From positions 1-44,101 of the forward strand of contig JAPLGS010000159.1 of the NCBI GenBank assembly GCA_026390015.1: a DNA stretch of 44,101 nt, given 5' to 3'. Shown here in pieces: positions 1 to 6,777 of this stretch. Position numbers and translations under genes: made by a program. Position 1 is the stretch's first letter. Each line of letters begins with the position of its first letter. The DNA comes from Chloroflexota bacterium. GTDB taxonomy: Bacteria; Chloroflexota; Anaerolineae; Anaerolineales; Villigracilaceae. The notes beneath the pieces are model-generated. The model saw nothing but the letters and a program-made list of their open reading frames with translations, was not told the origin of the DNA and searched no databases.

Positions 1-7
1 GCATGTT

Positions 8-337
8 ATGAATCAATTGGGACTGGCAGCGACTTTTTATTTTCTACTTTTCAACGAAGGGGATATAAAAATAAAAGACTTTGAATACAATGACGCGATG
101 CTATTACTTCAGCGGCGCATTTTGGAAGGGTGCGAAGCATGGCGGGCGGTGTGCAAAGAGTACGGCGTGGATGATATGAAGATGCTTGACGGGCTGCCAT
201 ATTCCGAAACAATAGATATGATGGAATTGACTGTCAGAGCGGCGAACGCGGATGCCCCGATTGAATTATCCGACCTTGCGGATACCATCGAAGGATATAA
301 ATCGGCGATTGAAACAATGCGTAAGAAGTGGGAATAA
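8..337 (+). CDS. Hypothetical protein of the integrated element
   Basis: A 109-residue open frame running from ATG at 8 to TAA at 337. I recognise no family. The product is soluble, mildly acidic and predicted mostly helical, with no signal peptide or membrane span; residues 25-50 and 85-109 look amphipathic. Only seven bases precede the ATG in this window, so the ribosome-binding site cannot be judged and a longer frame starting upstream is possible. It points away from the XRE gene and towards a hairpin terminator at 412-449 that the two convergent genes appear to share. Position inside the element suggests cargo or a regulatory accessory gene; no function is assigned. Confidence 0.5.
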   Translation: MNQLGLAATFYFLLFNEGDIKIKDFEYNDAMLLLQRRILEGCEAWRAVCKEYGVDDMKMLDGLPYSETIDMMELTVRAANADAPIELSDLADTIEGYKSAIETMRKKWE

Positions 338-411
338 TTGCAGGAAACTTCCGATAATTACAGAGATACAAAACTGGCGCATTACACACACGCGCGCGAG
401 GTGAGACCGCA

Positions 412-449
412 AAACAAAAACGCCTGTCAACTGTGACGGGCGTTTTTTG
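412..449. terminator. Bidirectional rho-independent terminator
   Basis: A G/C-rich stem (cgcctgtca pairing with tgacgggcg, one G-T wobble, loop of about four bases) is flanked by an A-run at 412-420 and a T-run at 443-448. It can therefore end transcription from both sides. It lies between the convergent genes at 8-337 and 465-725. Confidence 0.8.
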
Positions 450-464
450 TTGGTGGGGCAGATG

Positions 465-725
465 TTATTTACTTTTCTTTTTTGTTGCTGGGACTTCATC
501 GGGGACATATTGGAATAATTGTCCTGGCTCGATTCCGAAGTATTGACACAGGGCATTTATAACAGGCACGTCAAAACGATTTACGCGATTATTTTCCCAT
601 GCGTAAAGAGCGCGGCGGGAAACGCCTGTCATCTCTGCGACTTCTTGAAGGGATATATTCCGCCGTTCTTTGACGCGCTTTTCTGCAAGCAGGATAGCGA
701 AACGATTATTTACAGTCATACTCAT
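465..725 (-). CDS. XRE-family helix-turn-helix regulator
   Basis: An 86-residue Cro/C1-type DNA-binding protein. Residues 20-60 carry the HTH pattern with SLQEVAEMTGVSRRALYAWE: helix 2, a turn around Gly, then the recognition helix. Residues 60-75 fit the fourth and fifth helices of the fold. The C-terminal tail is Lys-rich. I start it at ATG 725 because a good AAGAGGT ribosome-binding site sits 6-7 bases upstream; the longer frame to 809 adds 28 unlikely residues rich in Cys. In an element of this type the protein is expected to control excision or cargo expression as a repressor. The AT-rich region 726-850 upstream is where its own promoter and operators should lie. Confidence 0.85.
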   Translation of the reverse strand: MSMTVNNRFAILLAEKRVKERRNISLQEVAEMTGVSRRALYAWENNRVNRFDVPVINALCQYFGIEPGQLFQYVPDEVPATKKKSK

Positions 726-908
726 GATTTTACCTCTTGATATTCTAGTGTAACAGGCTTGACAGGGTGAAACGCTAACATTACAATATATATGTTTGAA
801 TACTAACATTCAAATTGTAACACAAGAATAAAAGAACCTTTACAACCGAATAACCGTTTATCGCATACTGCGTGACTTAAAGCGCGGGGATGATAACGCG
901 GTGAGGGG

Positions 909-965
909 AAGCGGATTCAATCCGCAAAGGAAACAAACTCCCCGACCTGGTAACAAGTCGGGGAG
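909..965 (+). other. Two adjacent hairpins upstream of the SH3b gene
   Basis: gcgga and tccgc (911-925) form a short stem. ctccccgac (938-946) and gtcggggag (957-965) form a perfect 9-bp stem with a 10-base loop. No T-run follows, so this is not an ordinary terminator. It lies in the 200-base gap before the TTG start at 1018 and may be leader RNA structure or a site used by the element. Confidence 0.45.
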
Positions 966-1017
966 CGGCGCAATCATCACGGACGCGCGCCGATATTCTA
1001 ATCGAATCGGAGGTACT

Positions 1018-1353
1018 TTGAAAAGGCGAATAATCATCATGTTTGTTATTTTGTCGCTGTTTTGTTTTGGTGTTTATTTACTCGCTCCAAACAAGCAAGC
1101 CAAAGCAAATCCAAAACAGACCGCGCCCGTGTCACCTATGCCGACCGAAGCGGGGCGGGTGTGCAAGGTGATGACCGGATTATCCGAAGGGCGCGTAAAT
1201 CTTCGGGCATGTGATGGGACTTCGTGTCCCGTTTTGCTTATCCTTGTTGAAGGGCAAGCGTTGACAATCATCCAGGCGGGCGCATGGAATCAAGTCATCA
1301 CGGATGACGGCGCGACTGGCTGGGTAAACTCTAATTACTGCAAAGGAAAATAA
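1018..1353 (+). CDS. Membrane-anchored SH3b-domain protein
   Basis: About 111 residues: a short basic start, one hydrophobic segment (roughly residues 5-24) acting as signal anchor, a Pro/Thr linker, then a bacterial SH3 domain (about 45-107) with the usual GRVNLRACDGTSCPVL opening and closing GWVNSNYC. SH3b domains bind peptides or cell-wall polymers outside the membrane. Two Cys pairs could form disulphides, fitting an exported location. I choose the TTG at 1018 because GGAGG lies at 1009-1013; the GTG at 901 would translate through the two hairpins, and ATG 1039 would cut off the positive residues before the membrane segment. The stop is three bases before the next gene, so the two are co-transcribed. 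Confidence 0.65.
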   Translation: MKRRIIIMFVILSLFCFGVYLLAPNKQAKANPKQTAPVSPMPTEAGRVCKVMTGLSEGRVNLRACDGTSCPVLLILVEGQALTIIQAGAWNQVITDDGATGWVNSNYCKGK

Positions 1354-1356
1354 ACC

Positions 1357-2127
1357 ATGATAAAGAAAATCGGTATTTTGATTATTACTCTTTTAGGGGG
1401 CGCGCTGCTTGCGTACTCTGCGACTCGCTCACTGGATTTTATTAGCATGACATTGCCCGCCGACCGTCAAATTCTTGCATACTTCGGACTGGCTGCCCTG
1501 GACGGTGGACTCGTGGCGTGGATGCTGTCTTATCTTTACGGCTCGCGGGGCGCATGGCAGCGGGCAATCAGTATCCTTATGCTCATTGTGGACGTTGTGG
1601 GAGCGATTGCGATGTTCACAATGGACACGCTATACAATACGGGTAAGAATGGGATGACAGCTGCGATGACGCCCGAAGCGATAACGAACGCGGTACTCGC
1701 TTTATCGGGGATAATCGCATTGAACATAATCGCGACCGTTGCCCATCACATCACAGACCCCGATAAACTTCGCGAGCAAGCCGAAGAGGAAGCGTTCGCA
1801 AAAGTGGAAGATGCGACCTTGAAACAAATCGCAAAGAACGCTGAATCTCTTGCGGCGCAACTTGCTCCCATCATGGCGGCGGACTGGCAAGCACAAACAC
1901 AGGCGAAATATTTATCTTATGTCGGTACTGGTAAAATGCCAGTGTTAGACGTGACCGCGCGCGATGTGTCTTCGTTGCCAGTTGAAAAGAAACTTGACTT
2001 GTCTTCGTTGTGGGCTGGCTTATTCAATGCGAAGCAAGACGGGCGGACTTACCAAAGCGTGACGCCACTTGTGACCGAAGTCAAGCCGACTGAAGCAAAG
2101 TCTTTTACAGACGCGCCGAACCAATAG
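1357..2127 (+). CDS. Four-helix membrane protein of the element
   Basis: A 256-residue protein with four hydrophobic segments (about residues 5-24, 40-62, 68-91 and 110-131), followed by a charged, probably coiled region (135-175) and a polar tail ending near 256. I recognise no family. It follows the SH3b gene by three bases and probably acts with it at the cell membrane. The topology puts the long C-terminal part in the cytoplasm. No enzymatic motif is visible. Similar multi-helix proteins with cytoplasmic tails occur as entry-exclusion, holin-like or surface factors in mobile elements, but nothing in the sequence decides between these. Confidence 0.6.
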   Translation: MIKKIGILIITLLGGALLAYSATRSLDFISMTLPADRQILAYFGLAALDGGLVAWMLSYLYGSRGAWQRAISILMLIVDVVGAIAMFTMDTLYNTGKNGMTAAMTPEAITNAVLALSGIIALNIIATVAHHITDPDKLREQAEEEAFAKVEDATLKQIAKNAESLAAQLAPIMAADWQAQTQAKYLSYVGTGKMPVLDVTARDVSSLPVEKKLDLSSLWAGLFNAKQDGRTYQSVTPLVTEVKPTEAKSFTDAPNQ

Positions 2128-2129
2128 CG

Positions 2130-2460
2130 GCGCGAACCTGTGCGCGTTGTGGCAACGTTTACGAAGGCGCGTTACACGGGCGTTACTGTGGCGGATCCTG
2201 CAAACACAAAGCACACAGGGAACGCAAGAAGCACGGGAACCCGATGTGGTGAACAATTTGTCGGCGCGTTGCATGGGCGTTACCATTCGGGCGCTTGTAA
2301 ACAGGCAGCATACAGGGAGCGCAAATCAAGAACGACTCAAAGCGCCCCTGTTTGAATCTGAACGATGGAATACCAGGGGGCAGGGCGTAGTGTTTAACCT
2401 TGCGCTTCCTGTTGCGTTTTACGGCGTGTCCAGTGATGGATGCGCCGTAAACAGGCAGTA
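2130..2460 (+). pseudogene. Decayed tandem array of CxxC...CxxxC zinc-finger modules
   Basis: Three copies of one module can be read in different frames. Copy 1 (2139-2252) has CARCGNVYEGALHGRYCGGSC followed by an Arg/Lys helix and a stop at 2250-2252. Copy 2 (about 2240-2355) has GALHGRYHSGACK and a RERK helix but has lost one Cys. Copy 3 (about 2401-2460) keeps CASC and RRKQA but has an in-frame TGA and a frame change. The pattern (two Cys pairs, then a basic helix with YRER) is a small zinc-ribbon often found next to phage-type integrases. Copy 1 could still be translated but has no clear start codon. Two overlapping frames at 2140-2355 and 2147-2461 exist; only the first matches a module. 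Confidence 0.5.
2166..2283 (+). repeat. Direct repeat of 21 bases, 97 bases apart
   Basis: Positions 2166-2186 and 2263-2283 match in 19 of 21 bases (ggcgcgtt, then gggcgttac). Both encode GALHGRY when read in the right frame. The offset of 97 is not a multiple of three, which directly shows the frame break between the modules. A 12-base piece, gtaaacaggcag, also recurs at 2297-2308 and 2447-2458. Confidence 0.8.
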
Positions 2461-2511
2461 AATCACTTATTAGAATAACACTTCTCGAAATAACACAAAG
2501 GAAAAAATGAA

Positions 2512-3462
2512 ATGAACAAAATAATCACAACAAACCAAAGCAATGTAATTCAACTTGACCAAAACCCCGCTGCGATTTATATCGCTTCCCTTGCGAGCAA
2601 GAGCGGACAAAGAACCATGATGCAAGTTTTGAACCTCATGGCGTGGATGCTTGATGAAGATAAAAATATGCTGTCCCTGGAATGGGGCGCGCTTCGCTTT
2701 CAGCATGTCGCTGCAATCCGTTCGCGACTGTCAGAGAAGTACAAACCCGCGACCGTCAACAAGGCATTAGCGGCATTGAAGGGCGCATTACGCGCGGCAT
2801 GGCAATCGGGACAGATGACCGCCGAAGATTATCAAAAGGCTGTCAGTGTGAAGGGCGTTCGCGGTGAGACCTTACCCAGCGGGCGCGGGATGACAAGCGG
2901 CGAATTATCCGCGTTATTGTCGGCGTGTGAAGATGACAAGACCCCAGCGGGCGCGCGGGACGCTGCTATCATCGCGATGATGTATTCATGCGGGGGGCTT
3001 CGCCGCGCTGAAGTTGTTGCGCTTGACGTTGCGGATTATGACCATGAATCGGGATGCTTGAAAATTTGCGGGAAGGGAAACAAAGAGCGGACAGCATACG
3101 TCACAGGCGGAGCGGAGCGCGCATTATCCGACTGGCTGGGTATTCGCGGCAATCATTCAGGCGCGTTATTTGTTGCTGTCAATAAAGGCGGTGTCCTGGC
3201 TGATGGGCGTCTAACTTCACAGACAATCTATAACATGCTACAAAAACGCGGCGATGAAGCGGGCGTCAAATCCTTTTCCCCGCATGATCTTCGACGGAGC
3301 TTTGTCAGTGATTTATTAGATGCGGGCGCGGATATTACGACCGTTTCAAAAATGGCGGGACATGCGAGCGTTGTCACAACTTCACGCTATGACCGCCGAC
3401 CCGAAGAGGCGAAGCGCAAAGCGGCGTCATTGCTTCATGTCCCATATCACGGGCGCGGATAA
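2512..3462 (+). CDS. Tyrosine recombinase (integrase)
   Basis: A complete 316-residue phage-type/XerC-like site-specific recombinase. The N-terminal core-binding SAM-like domain spans about 15-110 and the catalytic domain about 125-310. All catalytic residues are present: Arg164 (GGLRRAEV), Lys188 (GKGNK), His258 and Arg261 (PHDLRR), His284 (AGH) and nucleophile Tyr293 (SRYDRR). It cuts and rejoins DNA at the att site, most likely the tRNA-Leu junction 117 bases downstream. Start ATG 2512 follows AAAGGA at 2497-2502; a two-codon ATG-AAA-TGA just before (2507) may damp translation. The frame is intact, so the element may still be mobile. Confidence 0.95.
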   Translation: MNKIITTNQSNVIQLDQNPAAIYIASLASKSGQRTMMQVLNLMAWMLDEDKNMLSLEWGALRFQHVAAIRSRLSEKYKPATVNKALAALKGALRAAWQSGQMTAEDYQKAVSVKGVRGETLPSGRGMTSGELSALLSACEDDKTPAGARDAAIIAMMYSCGGLRRAEVVALDVADYDHESGCLKICGKGNKERTAYVTGGAERALSDWLGIRGNHSGALFVAVNKGGVLADGRLTSQTIYNMLQKRGDEAGVKSFSPHDLRRSFVSDLLDAGADITTVSKMAGHASVVTTSRYDRRPEEAKRKAASLLHVPYHGRG

Positions 3463-3527
3463 ACCCATCGGATTATTTGAAACTGGATTATTCGCGCTGT
3501 TTTGTACCGCCATATATAGGCGTAAAA

Positions 3528-3557
3528 ATACCCCGCGTGTCTGTATGTACGGGGTAT
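3528..3557 (-). terminator. Hairpin between integrase and tRNA half-gene
   Basis: ataccccg (3528-3535) pairs perfectly with cggggtat (3550-3557), loop 14 bases. The T-run lies on the minus-strand side (AAAAA at 3523-3527 of the plus strand), so it would stop transcripts entering the element from the tRNA promoter. A smaller cgcc/ggcg hairpin precedes it at 3508-3522. Either may also be a recombinase arm site. Confidence 0.55.
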
Positions 3558-3578
3558 CTATTGCTGTCACTATTATTA

Positions 3579-3617
3579 TTTTAAGTCCGTTGCGTCTGCC
3601 GATTCCGCCATCGCCCC
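3579..3617 (-). pseudogene. 5' half of tRNA-Leu(UAA), the element's attachment site
   Basis: On the minus strand 3617 to 3579 reads as a tRNA-Leu 5' half: acceptor strand GGGGCGA, TG at positions 8-9, the class II D arm GGCGGAATCGGCAGACGC, the 5' anticodon stem ACGGA and the loop CTTAAAA with anticodon TAA. The 3' anticodon strand (TCCGT expected) is missing: the next bases are TAATAATAG, and no variable arm, T arm or acceptor 3' strand follows. A TATAGT box at 3633-3638 sits 15 bases before the tRNA 5' end. Recombination in the anticodon loop is a known mode of tRNA-targeting integrases. This half-gene cannot give a tRNA as it stands. Confidence 0.85.
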
Positions 3618-3732
3618 GGTGAGTGCAATTCTACTATAATTTTTTATTTTTTTGAATGAACAACAGATTGGATTGGTATGTCAACATAAGGCCATACTTA
3701 AACAAAGCAGGCTTTTGTTGACCCCATGAAAT
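3618..3732. other. Chromosomal flank of the att site, no gene
   Basis: AT-rich spacer between the tRNA half-gene and the response regulator stop. It holds the TATAGT box for the tRNA (3633-3638, minus). Near 3700 there is a weak inverted repeat (aacaaagc / gcttttgtt) with almost no loop, which I do not call as a terminator. Nothing else is seen. Confidence 0.5.
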
Positions 3733-4368
3733 TCATGATACGGGTTTAGGTTTGTTTTCAAATCTTTCGGTTATCTCTTCAAGCAGAAGGCTGATCTCAT
3801 CGCGTTCCCGGGTTGCGATGAGCAGGGATTCTTGAAAGGATGGTTTTTCTTCTTCTGACATGGATTCAAGCAGACGTTCAAGCCGCGCGATCTGTGTGGA
3901 TTTTTGATTAAGCTTTGTTTTGAGTCTTAGACGGTATTCCTCATAGAAATGGGGGCCGGTTAACGGTTCTTGTGCCGCTGAATGTTCACCTTGAGACAGA
4001 AGTTCTTTGATGGTCTCCAGAAATTCCTCTATGTTGATCGGTTTTTCGATAAAGCGGGTCACACCGATGGTGAGTGAAAATGCCTTGTCTTCAGGGGCGA
4101 CGTAAGTAGCCGAGAGGAAGACCACCGGAATTTTTCTAGTTTCTGATTTTAAACGCAATCTATGCAGCAGACTGAAACCATCCATCTTTGGCATTAGGAT
4201 GTCTGTGATGATCAATAGGGGACGTTCCCGTTGAATGACTTCCAGAGCTTCCTCGCCATTGCGGGCAGTGATAACGCGATACCCTTTGAAAGTTAGGGTC
4301 GTCTCCAGTAATCTCAAAATATCGGGAATGTCTTCGACTACCAATAGGTACCCATTTTTTTTGCTCAT
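3733..4368 (-). CDS. Receiver-domain protein with C-terminal coiled coil
   Basis: A 211-residue single-domain response regulator. The receiver domain (6-125) has the acidic pair Glu12-Asp13, phospho-acceptor Asp56 (ITDILMPKMDG), Ser86 in FLSAT and Lys109 in EKP, so it should be phosphorylated normally. Residues 135-211 have no DNA-binding domain but a charged, heptad-like helix. Output is probably by protein contact, as in CheY/DivK-like regulators. No histidine kinase is adjacent; its partner may be the kinase at 34934-37030 or one elsewhere. It begins at ATG 4368 with no ribosome-binding site and a TAAAAT box six bases upstream, suggesting a leaderless transcript. Confidence 0.9.
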   Translation of the reverse strand: MSKKNGYLLVVEDIPDILRLLETTLTFKGYRVITARNGEEALEVIQRERPLLIITDILMPKMDGFSLLHRLRLKSETRKIPVVFLSATYVAPEDKAFSLTIGVTRFIEKPINIEEFLETIKELLSQGEHSAAQEPLTGPHFYEEYRLRLKTKLNQKSTQIARLERLLESMSEEEKPSFQESLLIATRERDEISLLLEEITERFENKPKPVS

Positions 4369-4374
4369 GCCATT

Positions 4375-4380
4375 ATTTTA
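4375..4380 (-). promoter_or_regulatory. -10-like box abutting the start of the receiver gene
   Basis: TAAAAT (minus strand) is separated by six bases from ATG 4368, with no Shine-Dalgarno between. Same arrangement as at 11090, 14523, 17535, 39177 and 41030. Confidence 0.5.
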
Positions 4381-4515
4381 GCCTGTTCCTTTGTGTTTGG
4401 ATATAGCAGTTTTATTCCTATTACATATCAAGAATTGACTGAATGATATTTCGACCTGGGCATGACTGTGCGTCAATGGGCTCGTAAATATTTATTTCAC
4501 AAGCTTGTGCAGTGA

Positions 4516-4521
4516 TATAAT
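4516..4521 (+). promoter_or_regulatory. Putative promoter of the Lys-rich micro-ORF
   Basis: A perfect TATAAT with a weak -35-like TTTCAC 15 bases upstream (4495-4500). It would give a leader of about 100 bases before the small gene at 4630. Confidence 0.4.
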
Positions 4522-4629
4522 TCAAATTGTCTCAGGTTTGTTCAATGTCTTTGCCCTGACTCAATTTTGAGTGAAGACAAAATTTTTTATCCGAAGATCA
4601 CTTTGTTGATTTTTGGAAAGGAGCTAAAT

Positions 4630-4707
4630 ATGGCAAACAAAGAACAAGGTAAGAACAAGGAAAAGAAGAAGAAAAAGCAGGAGAAGCCAAAGCCGCCGAA
4701 GAAGTAA
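4630..4707 (+). CDS. Lysine-rich 25-residue protein
   Basis: A very short frame with an excellent start context: AAAGGAG at 4617-4623, six bases before ATG. Twelve of 25 residues are Lys, with five in a row in the middle and a PKPPKK end. Only the first few residues (MANKEQGKN) are not basic. It is too short for a domain; such a charge suggests binding to nucleic acid, ribosome or acidic membrane surface, but that is inference. It precedes the DUF4342 gene by 106 bases on the same strand and may share its transcript, as no terminator lies between. Confidence 0.6.
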   Translation: MANKEQGKNKEKKKKKQEKPKPPKK

Positions 4708-4813
4708 CATACGGCTTTTGTGATTCGAAAGAATTAACCAACTTCATATTCATCCCTCAAATTTGATTTGCTGATTTGGGGGATGAATTATTGTTTGGGA
4801 AATGGAGACTGGC

Positions 4814-5059
4814 ATGCCTGATTTTAATACTGAAGAATTTAGAGTGAGCGGCGAACAATTACTTGCCAAACTTAAAGAGTTGTTGCACGAAGGCAATATT
4901 CGCCGTGTCGTCATTAAGGATAATGACGGCAAGGTGTTGATCGAATTTTCCCTCTCTATTGGCGTGGTTGGTTTTGTTTTGGCGCCTACGCTTGCTGCTG
5001 TCGGAGCGATCGCAGCGCTTGTTTCAGAAGCTACGATCATTGTGGAAAAAGAAAAATAA
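4814..5059 (+). CDS. DUF4342-family small membrane-associated protein
   Basis: About 81 residues with the family layout: an acidic amphipathic helix (VSGEQLLAKLKELLHEGNIRRV), a beta hairpin with a KDNDGKVLIEF core, then a Gly/Ala/Val-rich hydrophobic stretch (about 45-70) and a charged end. The family is widespread in Firmicutes and Chloroflexota and has no assigned function; its hydrophobic part suggests membrane association. I choose ATG 4814 because GGAG at 4804-4807 is six bases upstream; an alternative ATG at 4802 adds four residues but lacks a good site. A strong terminator follows at 5085-5135. Confidence 0.8.
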   Translation: MPDFNTEEFRVSGEQLLAKLKELLHEGNIRRVVIKDNDGKVLIEFSLSIGVVGFVLAPTLAAVGAIAALVSEATIIVEKEK

Positions 5060-5084
5060 TATAAATGAATGGAATATCAAAAAA

Positions 5085-5135
5085 TCAAAAGGCCTCTTGC
5101 AAAATTTAATTACTTTTGCGCAAGAGGTCTTTTGA
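5085..5135. terminator. Strong hairpin terminator, both directions
   Basis: Arms 5085-5100 and 5120-5135 pair over 16 bases with one mismatch (tcaaaaggcctcttgc against gcaagaggtcttttga). A- and T-runs are inside the stem ends. It separates the plus-strand DUF4342 gene from the convergent minus-strand gene that stops at 5151. Confidence 0.85.
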
Positions 5136-5150
5136 TTGATCAAGCCGAAT

Positions 5151-5318
5151 CTATTTCTTTCTCGGCCTCATCCATCTTCCGCCTGTGATGAGAGAGATGA
5201 GAATGAATACGATCGCCGCAAAGGAGAAGGCCTTGTTATCCGTGCTGATGCCGATCGTTAAAAATGCCATGCCGAGGATCAGGAAAACCATTGAAATATT
5301 ACGCTTGTTCAGTTGCAT
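5151..5318 (-). CDS. Small two-helix membrane protein
   Basis: A 55-residue frame on the minus strand: a short basic N-terminus (MQLNKRNIS), a hydrophobic helix (about 10-25), a short polar loop (STDNKA), a second helix (about 31-46) and a basic tail with RWMRPRKK. Positive residues at both ends put N- and C-termini in the cytoplasm. AGGAAAT, seven bases upstream of ATG 5318, is a credible ribosome-binding site. The start is 10 bases after the stop of the hydrolase gene, so they form an operon that ends at the 5085-5135 hairpin. No family is recognised. A plus-strand frame over the same bases (5185-5397) looks like a shadow. Confidence 0.7.
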   Translation of the reverse strand: MQLNKRNISMVFLILGMAFLTIGISTDNKAFSFAAIVFILISLITGGRWMRPRKK

Positions 5319-5328
5319 GATTAATTTC

Positions 5329-6711
5329 CTATTTCAATTTTACTTCAGGATATTCTGTGAAATTACCGCTGAAAAGATTGGAAGGTTTTCCGTTTAATGT
5401 CATTTCGAAAAAATCGATCAAGTATGCATTTACGATCTCGGTCACGCGATTTCCGTTCAAGGGACCTTTAAGACCGAGTTGCGGCGCAATGGGAGAGAGT
5501 AAAGGCAGGTCGCTAAAGTCGTAATGTTTCGTTCCGTTGATGCTGATCGCGCCTTTGCTGTCTGTTACATTTGGGTAGAACCGGTTGAACAGTTGATTAT
5601 TTTTACTGTCCACAAGATCCGCCCAGCCTTGACTGAACATAAAGAACGCAGGCTGTGTGATACCATTTGCCAGCACTTCAGCAGAGACTGGCCGCATGAA
5701 TGGATCCATGCCAAGCAGAGCTTTACAGCGCGGGTCAATGCCGCAGAATTGGATGGCCGCCCCGCCGCCTGTGGAATGTCCGTATACGCCGATGCGGTCG
5801 AAGTCAAGTTTCGAATAATACGAGTCACTTTTATCGTTGTTGCGGATACTTAAATGATCGAGTGTGTAGGCGAGATCGCCAGCCCACTGGTTCACGAGTT
5901 TGCGCGCGGCAATTTCGTAATCAGCATCTGGCGCGCCGTCGGGCAGGGCGCTTGGATTGTTGTACGCAATTCTTCCATCGGGAAATACGGTTGCAACTGC
6001 GCCGTAAGTGTGATTGACCGCGACGACAACATATCCGCGGCTGGCGAGTTGGATCATTTGCCCGGTGTTTTGCGCGTTGAATCCATTCCAACCATGCGAG
6101 AACAATATCATTGGATAAGAAATTTTTGTTTCTGCGATCGGCGCATCAATATAAGCAGGCGTTTTTGCCAGCGCCAGATGATCAAGAAAGTACGGCGGTA
6201 AATTAAGAAATGTAGATATGGCAGGACCGTAAATATCCGAACGCGACATCCACGGAGCTTTCTTATTTTCGGGGAGCGGATTTGCAGGATACCAGACTTG
6301 CACCATAAATGAACGCGCTTCATCCTTGCTTGAATAAAGTTCTTTGCGCGATTCGTCGGTCAACTCAAAAATGGTTGTGCCCACGTTCAGCGGTCCACCT
6401 GGCTTGGGGATGGCGGGAACTGGTAACAGCACAGGTAATGCTGTCGAAACAGCGAGCAGGATCACTGTCAAGTAGGAAGCGGCCGCAGGCCAATCCGCTT
6501 GTTTTTTTATTTTATACAAACTGCTCATCGCAAGCAGAAGAGTCAATATATAAAGCGGTATCATCTGCCAGCGATATCCCTCGACAAGAAAATGAAGGAG
6601 TGTAAGGGTTAATGCAGCGGCGGGCGCGAAACGAATGATGTGTATACGCGGGTGCGGCCAGATTAAATAAATTGCAAGAAGAAGCGGAATGATGATCTCA
6701 AGTAGGCGCAT
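5329..6711 (-). CDS. Membrane-anchored PAF-acetylhydrolase-like alpha/beta hydrolase
   Basis: A 460-residue protein. Residues 1-100 hold about four hydrophobic helices; the alpha/beta hydrolase domain covers 105-430. The catalytic triad is visible: Ser313 in the nucleophile elbow VYGHSTGGG, Asp336 in GMDPF and His396 in TKHYDFSD. SHGWNG (205-210) forms the oxyanion side. This order and spacing fit the platelet-activating-factor acetylhydrolase (isoform II) family, which removes short acyl groups from oxidised or ether phospholipids; the true bacterial substrate is unknown. The membrane part would hold the enzyme near lipids. A ribosome-binding site AAAAGGA precedes ATG 6711. It faces away from the gene at 6778, with a shared 66-base promoter region. 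Confidence 0.85.
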   Translation of the reverse strand: MRLLEIIIPLLLAIYLIWPHPRIHIIRFAPAAALTLTLLHFLVEGYRWQMIPLYILTLLLAMSSLYKIKKQADWPAAASYLTVILLAVSTALPVLLPVPAIPKPGGPLNVGTTIFELTDESRKELYSSKDEARSFMVQVWYPANPLPENKKAPWMSRSDIYGPAISTFLNLPPYFLDHLALAKTPAYIDAPIAETKISYPMILFSHGWNGFNAQNTGQMIQLASRGYVVVAVNHTYGAVATVFPDGRIAYNNPSALPDGAPDADYEIAARKLVNQWAGDLAYTLDHLSIRNNDKSDSYYSKLDFDRIGVYGHSTGGGAAIQFCGIDPRCKALLGMDPFMRPVSAEVLANGITQPAFFMFSQGWADLVDSKNNQLFNRFYPNVTDSKGAISINGTKHYDFSDLPLLSPIAPQLGLKGPLNGNRVTEIVNAYLIDFFEMTLNGKPSNLFSGNFTEYPEVKLK

Positions 6712-6777
6712 ATTTTTTCCTTTTAATTTGTGGCTATCATTTTATATGATTTTGTATAAAATGGATATGGAGGCAGG

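Larger units (their letters stand above)
1..3578. mobile_element. Right end of an integrated element inserted in a tRNA-Leu gene
   Basis: The segment holds a XRE-type repressor, small membrane proteins, decayed zinc-finger modules and, next to the boundary, a complete tyrosine recombinase. It stops at position 3578, where the recognisable sequence of a tRNA-Leu(UAA) anticodon loop begins on the minus strand. Recombinase gene, adjacent att site and tRNA target are the standard layout of integrative elements and temperate phages. No structural phage genes, relaxase or replication gene is visible, so the class (satellite, ICE remnant or plasmid-like) stays open. The left end lies outside the window. 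Confidence 0.75.

Noticed and set aside
2147-2461. 104-residue frame over the zinc-finger array
   Set aside because: Reads the modules in the wrong frame; none of the Cys pairs appear in its product.
5185-5397. 70-residue plus-strand frame
   Set aside because: Overlaps the better minus-strand gene 5151-5318, lacks a ribosome-binding site and runs into the hydrolase gene.
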